Shown here: piece by piece, positions 1 through 10,357 of the stretch
How the letters are laid out: each line of letters opens with the position of its first letter
Numbering within the stretch: the first letter of the stretch is position 1
Assembly: GCA_033297205.1 (NCBI GenBank)
Contig: MU859427.1
Span: 1-18,263, forward strand
Length of the DNA: 18,263 nt
Reading direction: 5' to 3'
Source: Pseudoneurospora amorphoporcata
Taxonomy: Eukaryota; Ascomycota; Sordariomycetes; Sordariales; Sordariaceae
Translations under genes and position numbers: made by a program
Notes under the pieces: model-generated
What the model saw: only the letters and a program-made list of their open reading frames with translations
Told to the model about the DNA's origin: nothing
The model's database searches: none

Positions 1-93
1 CTTGTTGTGAACCTTTTGGCTTCACCGAACAGCACTGATAGTCTTTACCTTCAGCTATCTCACTTAGGCAGATCAGACTGCCGTTCGTCACAC
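1..93. repeat. Left terminal inverted repeat (93 bp) of the outermost element
   Basis: Bases 1-93 are the reverse complement of 18170-18262 with a single mismatch (position 60 against 18203). The right copy has one further base (18263, T), so the left repeat probably begins one base outside the window with A. Base composition is balanced and shows no RIP skew, unlike the DNA that starts at position 94. A small stem lies inside it (GGCAG at 67-71, CTGCC at 78-82). The length suits a Mutator-like (MULE) element better than Tc1/mariner or hAT, but no transposase is present and any target-site duplication lies outside the window. Confidence 0.85.
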
Positions 94-860
94 TTTATAA
101 AGTCCTCTAAGGGGTGTTATAAGGGTTTGTAGTACCCTTTCTACTTAATATAGACTTTCTTATTCGTCGGGGGACCGCCTACGCACAAGATTTTCTCTAC
201 GAAGTATTCTTCCTCCCCTTCTATTAAAACTAGAGGCGGTTAATAGTCTACCGTAACTTGCCTTAGTAGTGGGTCGTCTGTAGCCTTCCGAAGGAGGTTA
301 ACGTGGAAGATATTATAAACGTTGTTCGGTAGACCCGTAAGTTCTACAACTAACGGGGAGAGAACTCGAGAAACCGTATATTTCGCGTATAACTAGTCTA
401 GTTTCTTCTTAGGTCTCGGGGAGGCGTAGTTCTTAAGGTTTAGCCAAATTTTATTACCTATTTAGAACTTTTCTACTAGCTAGCGAGTGCGGTTAGCGTA
501 CTTCTCTTATTTTTATATTGCTACGGCTATAGTAGTTTGATAAATGTCCGTAATTTGTATAAGCTTTTCGACGAATTGCTAAGCCCGGACGTTAGCAGGA
601 ATACGGGAGTCTTTAGTAGACTCGGGGATGACTAGTACTACGGTTTTTGGGTCGAAGCCGTATACGGCGAAGAAGGGAGATATGCTAATTGAAGTATTAA
701 TACGGCTATTAATCGCTAATTAAGCTATTAGGCACTACTCGTACTAATCGTCTTAAGCCTAATTAATATATACTTTTAAGAAAGCTTAGACCTCTTAATT
801 TATTTTTTCTAGTCCGCCGTCTATTTGGGGGTGGTAGGCCGTACTAAGTAATTATTTAAT
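94..860 (-). pseudogene. Captured gypsy pol fragment: integrase C-terminal half plus chromodomain (element D, part 2)
   Basis: Reads on the minus strand as the continuation of 18169-18092, the two pieces being separated by the insertion of element A. Translation with stops shows the integrase motif YHPQIDGG followed by the catalytic Glu region, then PFFAVYGFDP, then the integrase C-terminal domain (SPLVVELTGLP; NIFHVNLLR), and finally a chromodomain (YFVEKIL, then K*KGYYKPL*HPLEDF, with both stops at expected Trp positions) ending near position 98. Stops are TAG or TAA where Gln or Trp is expected, which is the RIP pattern. In 601-660 I count six TA and no CA dinucleotides. The family is a chromovirus different from A/C and B. 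The fragment stops exactly at the TIR. It is non-functional. Confidence 0.8.
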
Positions 861-865
861 ACTAA
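861..865. repeat. Target-site duplication ACTAA of element A (left)
   Basis: ACTAA directly precedes the left LTR of A and is repeated at 18087-18091 directly after the right LTR. Removing A and one copy restores one continuous integrase reading frame in the surrounding pol fragment, with a CTT AGT codon pair at the site. Confidence 0.9.
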
Positions 866-1417
866 TGTAATAAGGGTAGTAATCTAGGCTTGGAATAGTA
901 GTTCAATTTAGTTAATAAATTACTTTAGTCTCGAAAGCCTTATTAATCTTTTTAACTTTTAAGAGAAGGTTGGGCTTTAAGACCTTCTTATACTAAAGGG
1001 AATCGGTACGTACTTAAAGTACGTATTAAGCCTTGTCGCCTAAGGCTTTAAGACATCTATTTAGTAGTCTATATACGTATGGATCTTCCTAAATGCCTTT
1101 ATTTATTCTCTATCTTCCTTTTAGCGCTATCCTTTATCCGGGCGCGCTGCTTCTTACTTAGTTAGCTGTAGTTGCTTTTAGGATAATTGTAGCCGAGGGC
1201 TCGGCCGTAGGTCCGGCCGCGGGTCCGGCCGAGGGTCTAGCCGCGGGTCCGGCCGCGGGTCCGGCCGAGGGTCTAACCGCAAGTTTGGCCGCGGGTCCGG
1301 CCGAGGTGGGTATTGTAGCCGGAGGCTACTAAGTATTTTGAGGTTAATACTAGGCGTTAAAGCTCTATTAAGTCTTACAATCCTAACCCCTAAATTATAG
1401 GTAATATCCGTATAATA
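866..1417 (-). repeat. 3' LTR of element A (552 bp)
   Basis: Aligns along its length with 17511-18086. The 24-bp length difference is exactly two 12-bp minisatellite units. It begins TGTAATAAGG where the un-mutated relative in C begins TGTGACAAGG, and ends ATAATA where C ends GTGACA, so the TG..CA termini have decayed by transitions. Compared with the C LTR it carries about 250 extra bases, including the minisatellite. Confidence 0.88.
1193..1306. repeat. 12-bp GC-rich minisatellite in the left LTR of A (9 units plus partial)
   Basis: Nine tandem 12-bp units of the form CCGNGGGTCCGG and a partial tenth. Some units read CCGAGGGTCTAG or CCGAGGGTCTAA, consistent with C-to-T change of an ancestral CCAG. 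The basic unit contains no CA or TG dinucleotide and so offers no preferred RIP target, which explains why this GC island survives in AT-rich DNA. It is absent from the LTRs of element C. Confidence 0.85.
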
Positions 1418-1436
1418 TCAACTCCCCCTTCTTTAA
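1418..1436 (-). other. Polypurine tract of element A
   Basis: On the minus strand the bases directly upstream of the 3' LTR are the purine run AAAGAAGGGGGAGTTGA. The same tract adjoins the LTR in element C (10232-10250). In gypsy elements such a tract primes plus-strand DNA synthesis. Confidence 0.75.
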
Positions 1437-4400
1437 GGCTCGCCCCAAGCCGAATATACGTTAGCTTCCGTAGAGGGGTTAGTTCGTTAGGACGTTAGAG
1501 TCCTGTAGTTTGTTTAGGTATCTTACGTAGAAGGCGATAATTTAAACTTTAGTTCCGTTAGTATAGAAGTGTTCCTATAACTCCTATATAAGATTATTAG
1601 TTTTATTCTAACCTTCTTACTTAACTCGATATAATACTTTGGATTTAGCCCTTATAGAATCTACAATCTTCTCAACCTAATAGTCTTCTAATACCGCTAG
1701 GGCTGCCTCTCGCAGGACCTAATTAGGGTCGGGGATCTCCCGATTGCTAACGCGGTAGGGTTCTAATAGCGAGACGTAGAAGGAGTTGTAAATTCGCTAT
1801 ATTTTAAGTAAGGTTAACCGGATAGTAATAGGGGAGATTACTTATAAAATCTTGAAGGGGCTATAGAGCTTTTTATTAAGCTTCCTAAATAGGCGCTTAG
1901 TTTTAATATACTTACCGTTTAGTATAACTAATTGTCCTACCTCGTAAACCGGTACCTCCGTTCGTTTTTTATCCGCCTACTCCTTTATCTTCTAACGGGC
2001 GCAGTCGAGATGTTTGCGGGCGGATTCGTAGATTTAAGTTATTTAGTAGGCGTAGAGACGACTCTTAGGGTTACGAAGAGCGCCGTTAGGGGGGTTGTGT
2101 AAAGTAGGGTAATAACCGTAGTTAGCATAGAACGGGGAGATGCCAATCGACGACGAGATAGTATTATTGTATATAAACTCGGTAATGGCTAGCAAATCTT
2201 CCTAATTACTTATTTCGTAGTTGACGAAGGTACGAAAATAAACCTTAAAGATTTAGTTGAGCCGCTCAATCTAGCCGTCGGTCTAAGGGTAAAACGCTAT
2301 ACTCATACGGCTTTTAATACCGACGAGCTTTAAGAAATCCTTTTAGAAGTGAGCCGTAAACCTTGAATCGCGGTCGGAAATAATATCTAAGGGTACTCCG
2401 TACAATCGCCAATAGGAGCGGGCGAAAATCTTAATAAGGTCTTTAGTCTTCTTCTCCCCTACCTTGAGAGGGATAAAGTGCGCTATCTTCGTAAAAAGGT
2501 TTATTATAACCTAGATAGAGTCGTAGCCGTTAGAAAGGAGAAGGTTTGTAATAAAGTCTATAGCGACTAATTTCTAGGGGATATAGTAGAGTTCTATAAG
2601 CTGGAGTAGACCGTAAGGTAAGTGTCGAAGCGGCTTGTTTTGTTAGCACTCCTAATAGCCTCGAACGTATTCGCGAACTAACTCCTCTATTTTGGGCTAC
2701 TAAAAATTTCTTATAATGAGCTCTATAGTTTTATCTATTCCTATATAACCGGCGACCTTAGTATCGTATTCGGACGTAATAATTTCAACTTGTAGGCCTT
2801 CGGGGACTTAGAGACGGTTCTTTCGGTACAATAGGTCGTCGAGCTTTTCAAAGTCCTTATCGTTATCCTTACTAAATTATTCTATATAAGTAGGGTCCGA
2901 TATTCTAGCTTCTTTGAGCTGCCTAATGAACTCGTTATTCTAATGCGAGGTTAAAATACTATAAAGCCTTTCTTTAGACAAGAGGAAATTGCTCCCTTTA
3001 GAGTGTGAGAAGTGTTTTTCTTGCAAGACCGACGTAATTGGCTAGTCTTTACCCCCTCCCTTCTTAAGTTTGAAACTTTCCTAATGGGAAAGGGTATTAG
3101 CTTTGGAATTGAAGTAACCCGGACGGTAGTTAATAATAAACTAAAAATTAGCTAGCTAAATAGCCTATCGTACTTACCGTTGGTTAAGGACCTTCGCATG
3201 GGTAAAATAAGCCAAGTTTTGGTAATCGGAGAAAACTTCGATTCTATACTTAGCTCCTTCAAGGTAAATCCTCCAGCGATCGAAGCTGTCGACGATAGCC
3301 AAGAGTTCTTTATTATAAATTTCGTAGTTCATTTCGGCAGGCGTCATTTTCCTCAATTGAAAGGCGACGGGGTGAAGCTTGCCGTCGGCCTTCCTTTAGG
3401 AAAGAATAGCGCCGATTCCGAAATTTGAAGCGTCAGTTTCCATAACAGCGGGTTCGGCTAGGTCGAAGTGAGCTAAAACTAGCGCTATTGTAAAGGCTTC
3501 CTTTAGGTTCTTAAAGGCTTTTGCTATTGGCTCGGTCCATTTCCAAAATTTCTTGTCCAATAAGTTTCCTTTCGAGAGAGCTTAGGCGATTATAGAAAAT
3601 CCTTTAATAAACCTTTAGTAGAAATTAGCGAACCCTAGGAAGAATTATAATTCCTTAAGCGTTGTAAGCTATTTCCATTCTAAGATGCTCTTAACTTTGT
3701 CTTCAGCTATGCCAATGCCTTGGGGAGAGATAATATAACTTAAGAACTCGACTTTAGTAACTCCCTATTTGCACTTTTGCGGGGCAACGGCAAGATGGTT
3801 ATTAGTGAGCCGTTTCAAGACTTCTAGTACTAGGCGATCGTATTCTTACTTAGTGTTAGCGTAGATTAAAATGTTATTTAGGTAGACGAGCACTCCTACG
3901 TCTAGAAGGTCTATAAACAAGTGGTTTATTATGGCCTAGAACGTAGAGGGAGCGTTAATTAAGCCTATAGGCATAATAACGTACTCGAAAAGGCCGTATT
4001 TACATCGGAAGGCGGTTTTCCACTCGTAGCCTTTAGCCATTCGAACGAGGAAGAAGTTTAATTTAAAGTCGATTTTCAAGAAGATTTTGGCCGTTCTAAA
4101 GGCATATTGAAGTTCCGTAATGAGCGGGATGGGGTATCTAACGGGAATAGTCATTCTATTGAGGATTTAGTAATCGACTACTAGTCGGAGGGGATCGTTT
4201 GGATCTTTCTTATCGACGAATATAAGGGGTGCGCTGTATAATGAGGTGGATTTTCTTATTCGTCCCGAATTCAATATTTTCTCGAGTTAAAGTTTGAAGG
4301 CATCGAGTTCGCGGCTACTTATTGCGAAGAGGGGCCTATAAGGCGGTATTTCCCCTTCCTTTAAGTTAATTTTGTAATCCTAAGGCTAATAATCCGGTAT

Positions 4401-5030
4401 TCGTATCGCCGCTTCCTCGCTTATGATGGGGAGGAATTCTCGGAACTTTTCTAGCACTATTACAATTGTAGCGTCGATTTTAGTTTGAATGCTAGCGATA
4501 GCTTTAGTAGGGGGAAGTTTTATAACGATAGTACTAGTGCAATTCTTCTAATAGTATTTTGAAGAGAATTTAATTTCCTATATTTTATTAAAGAAGTAAG
4601 TAAGCTCCTGTTGGAGTAACTACTAGTGTAGGAGGATAATATCGCATTCGTTATTTATTTTGGAAAGCTCGAAGTTTAAGCGGGTGTAGTAGTCTTTTTA
4701 ATGCCGTAGAACGAGGGTATTAATATAATAGCGGCTACCTATTAAATCAGCTTCCGCGTTGAATCCTATAAAGCTACGAATATTGGCTCGTTTAAAGAGG
4801 GGGAGCTTCTATACGCGAGCTTGGTAGAAAGATATAATTGGGATCGAGCTTCTCGGGTTTAGGAGAATTCGAACGGGGTGTTCCTTATTATTATAAAGTA
4901 AAGTTATTCGTATAATCAGTCGGGGCCCATATTGAGGTTTTGGGTAGGGTTTCTTCTGTAGGGAATTTAATTTATTATCGAAGTTATTAATATTTAGCCT
5001 CTTTAGGGAGTAAACGACGGGGTTAACTAA
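1437..5030 (-). pseudogene. pol: pol polyprotein of element A (protease, RT, RNase H, integrase, chromodomain), RIP-inactivated
   Basis: Reads from 5030 downward in one frame with very many TAG/TAA stops. Protease, near 4870-4840: motif LNPRSSIPI, where the catalytic Asp has become Asn. RT, about 4500-3700: IPLITELQYAFRTAKIFLKI and GLFEYVIMPIGLINAP, with the active-site YLDD reading YLNN (3884-3873). RNase H, about 3560-3170: NKELLAI and SDYQNLAYF, usually DHQNL. Integrase: the zinc domain has lost His (GYIGIDKT) and one Cys, but the acidic triad remains in frame at codons 2556-2558, 2373-2375 and 2265-2267; the last two are 36 codons apart (D,D-35-E). Chromodomain, about 1677-1540. The 5' end of the frame continues across the B insertion into 15347 and beyond, where it lies in the -1 frame relative to gag. 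Not functional. Confidence 0.88.
5026..5030. repeat. Target-site duplication ACTAA of element B (left)
   Basis: ACTAA precedes the left LTR of B and is repeated at 15342-15346 directly after the right LTR. Removing B and one copy rejoins gag and pol of element A in a plausible reading frame. Confidence 0.88.
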
Positions 5031-5283
5031 TCTTATAGGGTTAGACCTGTGATGTGCTGTGCTGCACTGACCGCACATGTGCTGTGCCGACTAGAGCCCA
5101 GAGCTCTGCGTTCGCGCACATCAGCTATGTTATGGTTACGTGCAGCCTTACGTGCGCGCGCACGGTCTGGCCGTAGGGCTCTCGCCCATATAGCCAGACC
5201 TCCGCGCACACTTCCTCCTTCCTCTCCTTATGCAACAACGCATATCTCACCATACCCTATACGGTGCCTTTCGCCCCGTGATA
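5031..5283 (+). repeat. 5' LTR of element B (253 bp)
   Basis: Matches 15089-15341 over its full length without indels. The right copy begins TATCAC and ends GTGATA, an inverted pair that restores to conventional TG..CA ends if TA came from TG and CA by RIP. The left copy begins TCTTATAGGG in place of TATCACAAGG. U3 is rich in GCACATGTGC-like and ACGTGC motifs. A CT-rich tract and a predicted start of R lie at 5211-5230. Confidence 0.88.
5187..5230 (+). promoter_or_regulatory. Candidate core promoter and RNA start in the LTR of B
   Basis: CATATA at 5187-5192 is a weak TATA-like box. It is followed by an uninterrupted pyrimidine tract (5211-5229), typical of filamentous-fungal start sites. The base after it, A5230, begins ATGCAACAA, the sequence complementary to the primer site at 5286-5294. 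A self-priming RNA must start at or very near there, so three cues agree on about 5230. The inferred R-U5 is 54 nt. No transcript evidence is available. Confidence 0.45.
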
Positions 5284-5510
5284 GTTTGTTGCATTTGCCA
5301 TTGCGCTGCGCGCGCCCATTTAACAAGAGGGAAGATTGCTCGCATTTCGATCGTAGCAATCAGTATTCAAGACTCAACTCTGTGCGTTCCCGACTCTAGT
5401 CGCGAACCTAGCCGTTGAGCTAGGTAAAACACCAAGCCGAGCATTATTAAGATCGTTCGCACTCTCTTTCTCCCCCTCATACCTGTACGGCGTATTAGAT
5501 CTAGCGATCA
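5284..5510 (+). other. 5' leader of element B
   Basis: A 227-bp stretch between the LTR and the first gag ATG, holding the primer site and then untranslated leader. I see no conserved coding sequence; short open frames here are chance. Confidence 0.6.
5286..5294 (+). other. Primer-binding site of element B (self-priming type)
   Basis: TTGTTGCAT lies two bases after the LTR end and is the exact reverse complement of ATGCAACAA at 5230-5238 inside the same LTR. It does not begin with TGG, as a site for a tRNA 3' CCA end would. Tf1/sushi-group chromoviruses prime from the 5' end of their own RNA in this way. Confidence 0.55.
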
Positions 5511-7433
5511 ATGTCCAATTCTATCGCTCCTAGAGCCTAGCTAGTAACCGACAACTTTATCGCCATTACGGTTGTTAGCGCCATCGCAGCAGCTGCTGGC
5601 TCAGAACACCAAGACGACTTGACGGTTCTCGCTTAAGCGCTCGAGGGCTTCCATCGTCAAGCGATTGAAGTCTCAATCCCTATCGCTCAGGCATACAGTT
5701 TTGCTAACCTTCCCGTTTTTCAAGCTTTCTTTTCCGCTTTCTGTCGCCTGCTCCGCGACGACGTGGTCGCTGCCAAAGCCGACGCCCGCGATTTTGAGGA
5801 AGACTTTATTACGGCTAAGGAAGAGGTCGTCCGCCTTGAGACTCGCGTTCGAAATTTCAGTTACGAGGTTGCCCGCAAGGAAAGTAATATTGCGACTATT
5901 CGTGTTCAGTACCTACTCGCTATTCAAACTAGCACGAAGGATTACGAGTAGTAAGTTAAATCACTCTACGACTAGATCGCCACTCTCAAGAAAGAACTCA
6001 ATAACTTCCGCGCCTCGTCCTCTGCCGCCTTTCAGTCTTAGAAGGACCGGCACTAGCGGATCCTCCTCGACCTCCGCTCGCGGCTCTAAACCCCTCCGTC
6101 CCCGAGCCCTAGCTCCTGCCCTCTGCCTCCCCCCAGCGTGCTTGACGACGACGATACTATGAGTGCTAGCGAGAATGGCAGCGGCTATAGGTCGGTGTCG
6201 CGTATTATTATCACCCCCGCCTTTAATGGTAAGGGATCGTCGATCGAACGTGCCGCTAAGTATCGTGCTTAGCGCATGCGTGTGAAGCTGGCTTGGGTGG
6301 ACGAACCTAAGATCTTTGCTAACGAGCGCTCTAAGTTTTCCCTTATCGCCCGCTCCATCGAAGGCGTCCCGCTCGAGGCCATCGAGGCCGAGTTGAATAA
6401 GGCCATCCTCGGCGAGCCCTGTAAGTGGGCTACGGCCCTTGAGTTGATAAACGAGCTGGACAAGAAATACGACAATGTTAACGTTATCGTCGAGTCCCGC
6501 CGTACCCTTGAGGATCTCAAAATAATTAAAAGTATAAAGTGGACTAACTTCGAGGAAAAATTCGTTACGCTCGTTGATAAATGCAAGCTTGATAATAGCA
6601 TGAAGATCTATTACCTCCGTCAGAAGATCAACGACCGCGTTCGCCTCGCCCTAACCTACCAGCGTCCTTAGCCTGCTAACGATAGGTTCGATGAGTGGCT
6701 TGAGGCCTCCCGCGACCTCGCTAAGGCTCTCGAGGATAAGGACTGGCGTGAGAAGCAGGCCAACCCCTTTTACAAGGCTAACTCTACTAACACCGCCTCC
6801 GCTCCCGCTGGTAGCTCTAGTACCTCCGCGATTGAGGCGACCGTTAGCCGGGGCGGCAACGCTATGGACTTCGACGCGATGACGGAGACTGACATCCAGA
6901 TGTCTCGTATGATCGAGGCTAGCGTCTTTAAACACCGTATGAAGACCGGCGCCTGCACCCGCTGCGGCAAGAGCGGCTACTACTCTGTTGACTGCCGCTC
7001 TCGCGTTAATTTCAAAAAGGAGGTTAAGACTCGCAACAACCGTAATAATAGAGGTCGCGGCGGTAGCAACACGGGCAGCAACGGTCATAACGGAAATCGC
7101 AATAACGGCGGTAATAATAATAGTAGTGGTGGCAATAACGGTTATAACGGTAACCGCAATAGTAGTGGTGACAACAATAACAGCGGCTATAATGGTGGCT
7201 ACTAGCAACCCGCCTAGGGCTAGCATGGCTATAGCTAGTGGCGCCCCAGCTACGGCAACGGCGGTCACTACGTTAATATTATAAACCCTAACGCGGGATC
7301 TCTAGCCCTCGGCACCCCGGCTCCCGGATACTACAATCCCGTCCCTGCCTACCAACCCGGCTTTGTCGGCCCGGTTATAAGTGACGAGACCGGTCCTATC
7401 TCGGGCTAGGGAAATATACAGCCTCCCAACTAA
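5511..7433 (+). pseudogene. gag: gag of element B (capsid-nucleocapsid), interrupted by TAG/TAA stops
   Basis: Structural polyprotein that would package the element RNA. One frame runs from ATG 5511 to TAA 7431-7433 with no frameshift. Stops within it include 5538, 5634, 5949, 5952, 5973, 6039, 6054, 6087, 6270, 6669 and 7203; all are TAG or TAA, as expected from RIP of CAG, CAA or TGG. Order: an acidic/basic segment likely to form a coiled coil (about 5780-6000), a Pro/Ser-rich linker (about 6085-6140), a capsid-like helical domain (about 6276-6760), a zinc knuckle at 6954-6995 reading C-TR-C-GKSG-Y-YSVD-C with Tyr where His is expected, and a Gly/Asn/Arg-rich tail (7020-7205) suited to RNA binding. 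Pol follows in the -1 frame. The exact ancestral stop is uncertain because TAA 7431 could derive from CAA. Confidence 0.82.
6954..6995 (+). other. Zinc knuckle of B gag with His changed to Tyr
   Basis: Codons TGC ACC CGC TGC ... GGC TAC TAC ... GAC TGC give C-X2-C-X4-Y-X4-C. The family pattern is C-X2-C-X4-H-X4-C. CAC to TAC is a single C-to-T change in a CpA context, the preferred RIP target. The three Cys ligands remain. Confidence 0.75.
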
Positions 7434-7448
7434 ATCGCGTTAGGAGGC
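7409..7448 (+). promoter_or_regulatory. Candidate -1 ribosomal frameshift signal between gag and pol of B
   Basis: The heptamer GGGAAAT (7409-7415) is phased as G GGA AAT in the gag frame, the X XXY YYZ arrangement. After a 5-nt spacer, GCCTCC (7421-7426) can pair with GGAGGC (7443-7448) and AAC (7428-7430) with GTT (7439-7441), with one C/A mismatch between them and an 8-nt loop. If the mismatched A (7442) was G before RIP, the stem was a perfect 10 bp. The gag-frame TAA (7431) sits in the loop. The -1 frame beyond the heptamer is open into protease except for one TAG at 7496. The function is inferred. Confidence 0.5.
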
Positions 7449-9933
7449 ACGGGTCTAACGGATATAGAGGAGACAATGATGGGACCGTCCTTGTATAGTT
7501 AGATATTATTAAGATAAATAGATTTTTAGTGGATAGCCGTTATAAATACTTAAATTTATTGAGTCTTTTTATCCATCTATCCTACGGACCGCGTAAAGTG
7601 CATTGTACCGCCCTCGTTGATAGCGGCTGTACCGCCCTCGGTTTTATTGACTGGCGTTTCGTATACCGTCACCGCCTCCCCTTCTTCCCGCTCGCTATTC
7701 CTAAGTTGCTACACCTCGCGGACGGCTAGGCTAAGGGCAGTATTACCTACTTCTCCAGATTTACGATGTAGGCGGGAGTCTACTGCGAGGTCATTGATCT
7801 GTTGATGCACGATTTAGCTAAGGATAATCCTATTATCTTAGGCCACCCGTGGCTCGTCTATCACGCTCCGAGCATCGACTAGCCCAACGACTCCCTTCAA
7901 TTCAGCTCCGCTTGTAAATAACGAGGCTGTCTTCCGCCGGGGAGCTTAGGCCGCACCGCTCCGCTCTCGAGCCGCCACCTCTCGACCCCGCGGCCACCAG
8001 TTCAACGCTCGACATACCATAGCCCAACAATGGAGGATGCCGAGGATGAAGGCGAGCCGGACCAGCGCAAGGAGGCAGCAGCTATCAGGCGGCTGTCCGT
8101 CTCTGCCATAGTTAGGCGAGCCGCTCGTCAACGATTCTACCGCTTCAAACACCGGGTCGCCAACCATCAAGGCACCACTCCGCTCGGGAAAGTGAAAGGC
8201 GGCAACGCGATCATACTATCCGCTCTGCCCCCAGCGCCCCCTTCCGCACCTCGCCCAATCCCAGCGCTCTGCCGTTGGGCCGGTGGCGTGAGGACCTCTG
8301 CAGCAGACTACTGAATCCTGGTCCGGCTCTACAATATCCCGGATGGTCCCATCAACCCCAACGACATTAAAGAGCTCCCTACCGCTACTTTCAACTGGCT
8401 AGCGGAGACCCAAGGGCTCTAGATCATCCGTACGACTCGGGCTAACTTAGACGAAGATATCCGCAGGTTGACCGAGGAAGATGAGAAACTGGAAAAAGAG
8501 GGACGGATCTTAAACCCTTAGAGTGTGAGTGATAATTTTACACCCGATATGGTGGCGGAGGTATTACTAGGCAAGGGCTAGCGATTCAAATACTTTTTCG
8601 GCATTAAATATTATTATTAGATTAATGCCCTAGTAGGGGAAGGAGACGAAGCCGCCCTAAGAGCCGTAAAAGTTTCCAACTCTGTCAAGATCAACGGCAC
8701 CGACGACGATTTTCCCCGCTGCGAAGAAGCGATCAACGAGTATTTCGCAGCAAACGGCATCGCCATCAACAAGATCACGTCTGAAGACGCGGTCAAGTTT
8801 CACGAGAGGGCTGACAAACTTCCTAAGACGGTCGCAGAGATTCAAGCTAAGCTCCCGCGACAATATTGGCACCACACGCAAACCTTCTTGCAAGAAGGAG
8901 CGGATATGCTTCCTCCTTATAGGGCGTACGATTTGAAGATCGAGCTCCGCCCGGGAGTAACCCCTCCCGCTTTTCGCGGACGTGCGTTCAACCCCGACGA
9001 GCTTAGCGTTATTAAGAAATGGGTCGACGACATGCTCTAGAAGAAGTTTATTAGGCCCTTACAATTAGAAGCTTTAGCACCGCTACTCCTTATTAAGAAA
9101 CTAGGAGGCGGAGTCCGCGTTTGCGTTGACTACCGCGGCGTCAACAACGTAACCTTGAAGTCCCGTTACCTACTCCCGCTTATTAAAGAAACCCTTGACG
9201 CAATTTGCCGCGCTAAGATCTTTACGAAGCTCGATGTGATCGCTGCCTTCAACCGCATCCGTGTCAAACAGGGGCACGAGTGGCTTACCGCTTTCATAAC
9301 CCAGTTTGGCCTATTTGAATCCTTAGTTGTTCCTTTCGGCTTACAAGGCGCCCCAGGTGCTTTCCAGAACTACGTTAACGATATTTTACACGACATTCTA
9401 GACGTTTACGCGACCGCTTACCTCGACGACATCCTCATCTACTCAGACAACGTCAAAGACCACGAGCGGCACGTTAACGACGTTCTCGACAGGCTGGCAA
9501 GAGCGGGCCTCAGCGTTGATATTGACAAGTGCGAATTCTATACTACGAGGACAAAGTACCTAGGCTTGATCATTACGCCGGGAGGCATCGAAATGGACCC
9601 AGACAAGGTCAAAGCTATCGCCGACTGGCAGGCGCCCGAGTCGAAGAAGTCCCTGCAATCTTTCTTGGGTTTTGCAAATTTCTACCGGCGGTTCATAAAG
9701 GAGTTCTCAACAATGGCTGCTCCGCTTTACGAGTTTACGAAAAAGGATGCTGGCTGGTCTTGGGACGACCGCCGCCAAGCCGCTTTTGAAGCTCTCAAGA
9801 AGGCGTTCTCGGAAGGCCCCGTCTTGAAGATCTACGATTGGACCAAGAAGACCGTAGTTGAAACGGATGCCTCCAACTAGGCTGCGGGCGGCACCCTCTC
9901 CCAGTACGGGGATGACGGTGTTCTCTACCCTGT
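7415..9933 (+). pseudogene. pol: pol of element B, part 1 (protease, RT, start of RNase H)
   Basis: Frame is -1 relative to gag and unbroken by indels up to the insertion of element C. Protease: ALVDSGCTALGFID (catalytic DSG at 7619-7627). A GC-rich, charged spacer follows (about 7900-8310). RT runs from about 8930 (PPAFRGRAFNPDEL, then VRVCVDYRGVN, then LVVPFGLQGAPGAF) with an intact YLDD at 9419-9430 and LGFANFYRRFI downstream. RNase H starts with VETDASN near 9870. Stops are mostly TAG (for example 7496, 7727, 9878), with one TGA at 8312. The longest open piece (9155-9880) covers most of RT. The frame resumes at 12807 after removing C and one CCTGT copy. Full-length product is impossible without readthrough of many stops. 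Confidence 0.88.
9929..9933. repeat. Target-site duplication CCTGT of element C (left)
   Basis: CCTGT precedes the left LTR of C and recurs at 12802-12806 right after the right LTR. Excising C with one copy joins GVLYPV to AYFSAKHS of the B RNase H in frame, proving the insertion boundaries. Confidence 0.95.
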
Positions 9934-10231
9934 TGTGACAAGGGCAGTATTCTGGGCTTGGAACAATAGTTCAATTCCGCTGATAATCTTCTTTGGTCTC
10001 GAAGGCCTTGTTGATCCCTTCAACCTCCAGAGGAAGGTTCAGTTTCAAAGCCTCCTTATACCAAAGAAGTTTCGTACAGAGCCTTGTGGCCTCAGGCTAC
10101 AAGGCACTAATCTAGCATTCTCTATACAAGTGGGTCTTTTTCGACCATTCTCCTTCGTCCTTCTGGCGCCGGCCTTCGCGCTGAGCCTTGACAACCCTAA
10201 TCCTGGACTGTGGGCAAATGTCCGTGTGACA
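9934..10231 (-). repeat. 3' LTR of element C (298 bp)
   Basis: Begins TGTGACAAGG and ends GTGTGACA. It aligns with 12504-12801 without gaps; I count 20 differences, all transitions, as RIP would give. Insertion age cannot be read from this divergence. It lacks the minisatellite region of the A LTRs. Confidence 0.93.
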
Positions 10232-10250
10232 TCAGCTCCCCCTTCTTCAA
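10232..10250 (-). other. Polypurine tract of element C
   Basis: On the minus strand the 3' LTR is preceded by GAAGAAGGGGGAGCTGA, matching the tract of element A at 1418-1436 with transitions only. Confidence 0.75.
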
Positions 10251-10357
10251 GGCTCGCCTCGAGCCTGACATGGCTTCCTGCTTAGCTTTGCTACCCTTGC
10301 GTCGGTCTTGCCCGTCTTGGGGTACGTTGGGGTCGCGTGGCTTCTCCGGATGCCTAG

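Noticed and set aside
1193..1306. A CRISPR-like or direct-repeat array
   Set aside because: The units are 12 bp and contiguous with no spacers; it is a minisatellite inside an LTR.
6651..7268. A 205-residue hydrophobic Ala/Val/Ile-rich protein on the minus strand
   Set aside because: It is the antisense shadow of the Gly/Asn-rich, low-complexity nucleocapsid end of B gag.
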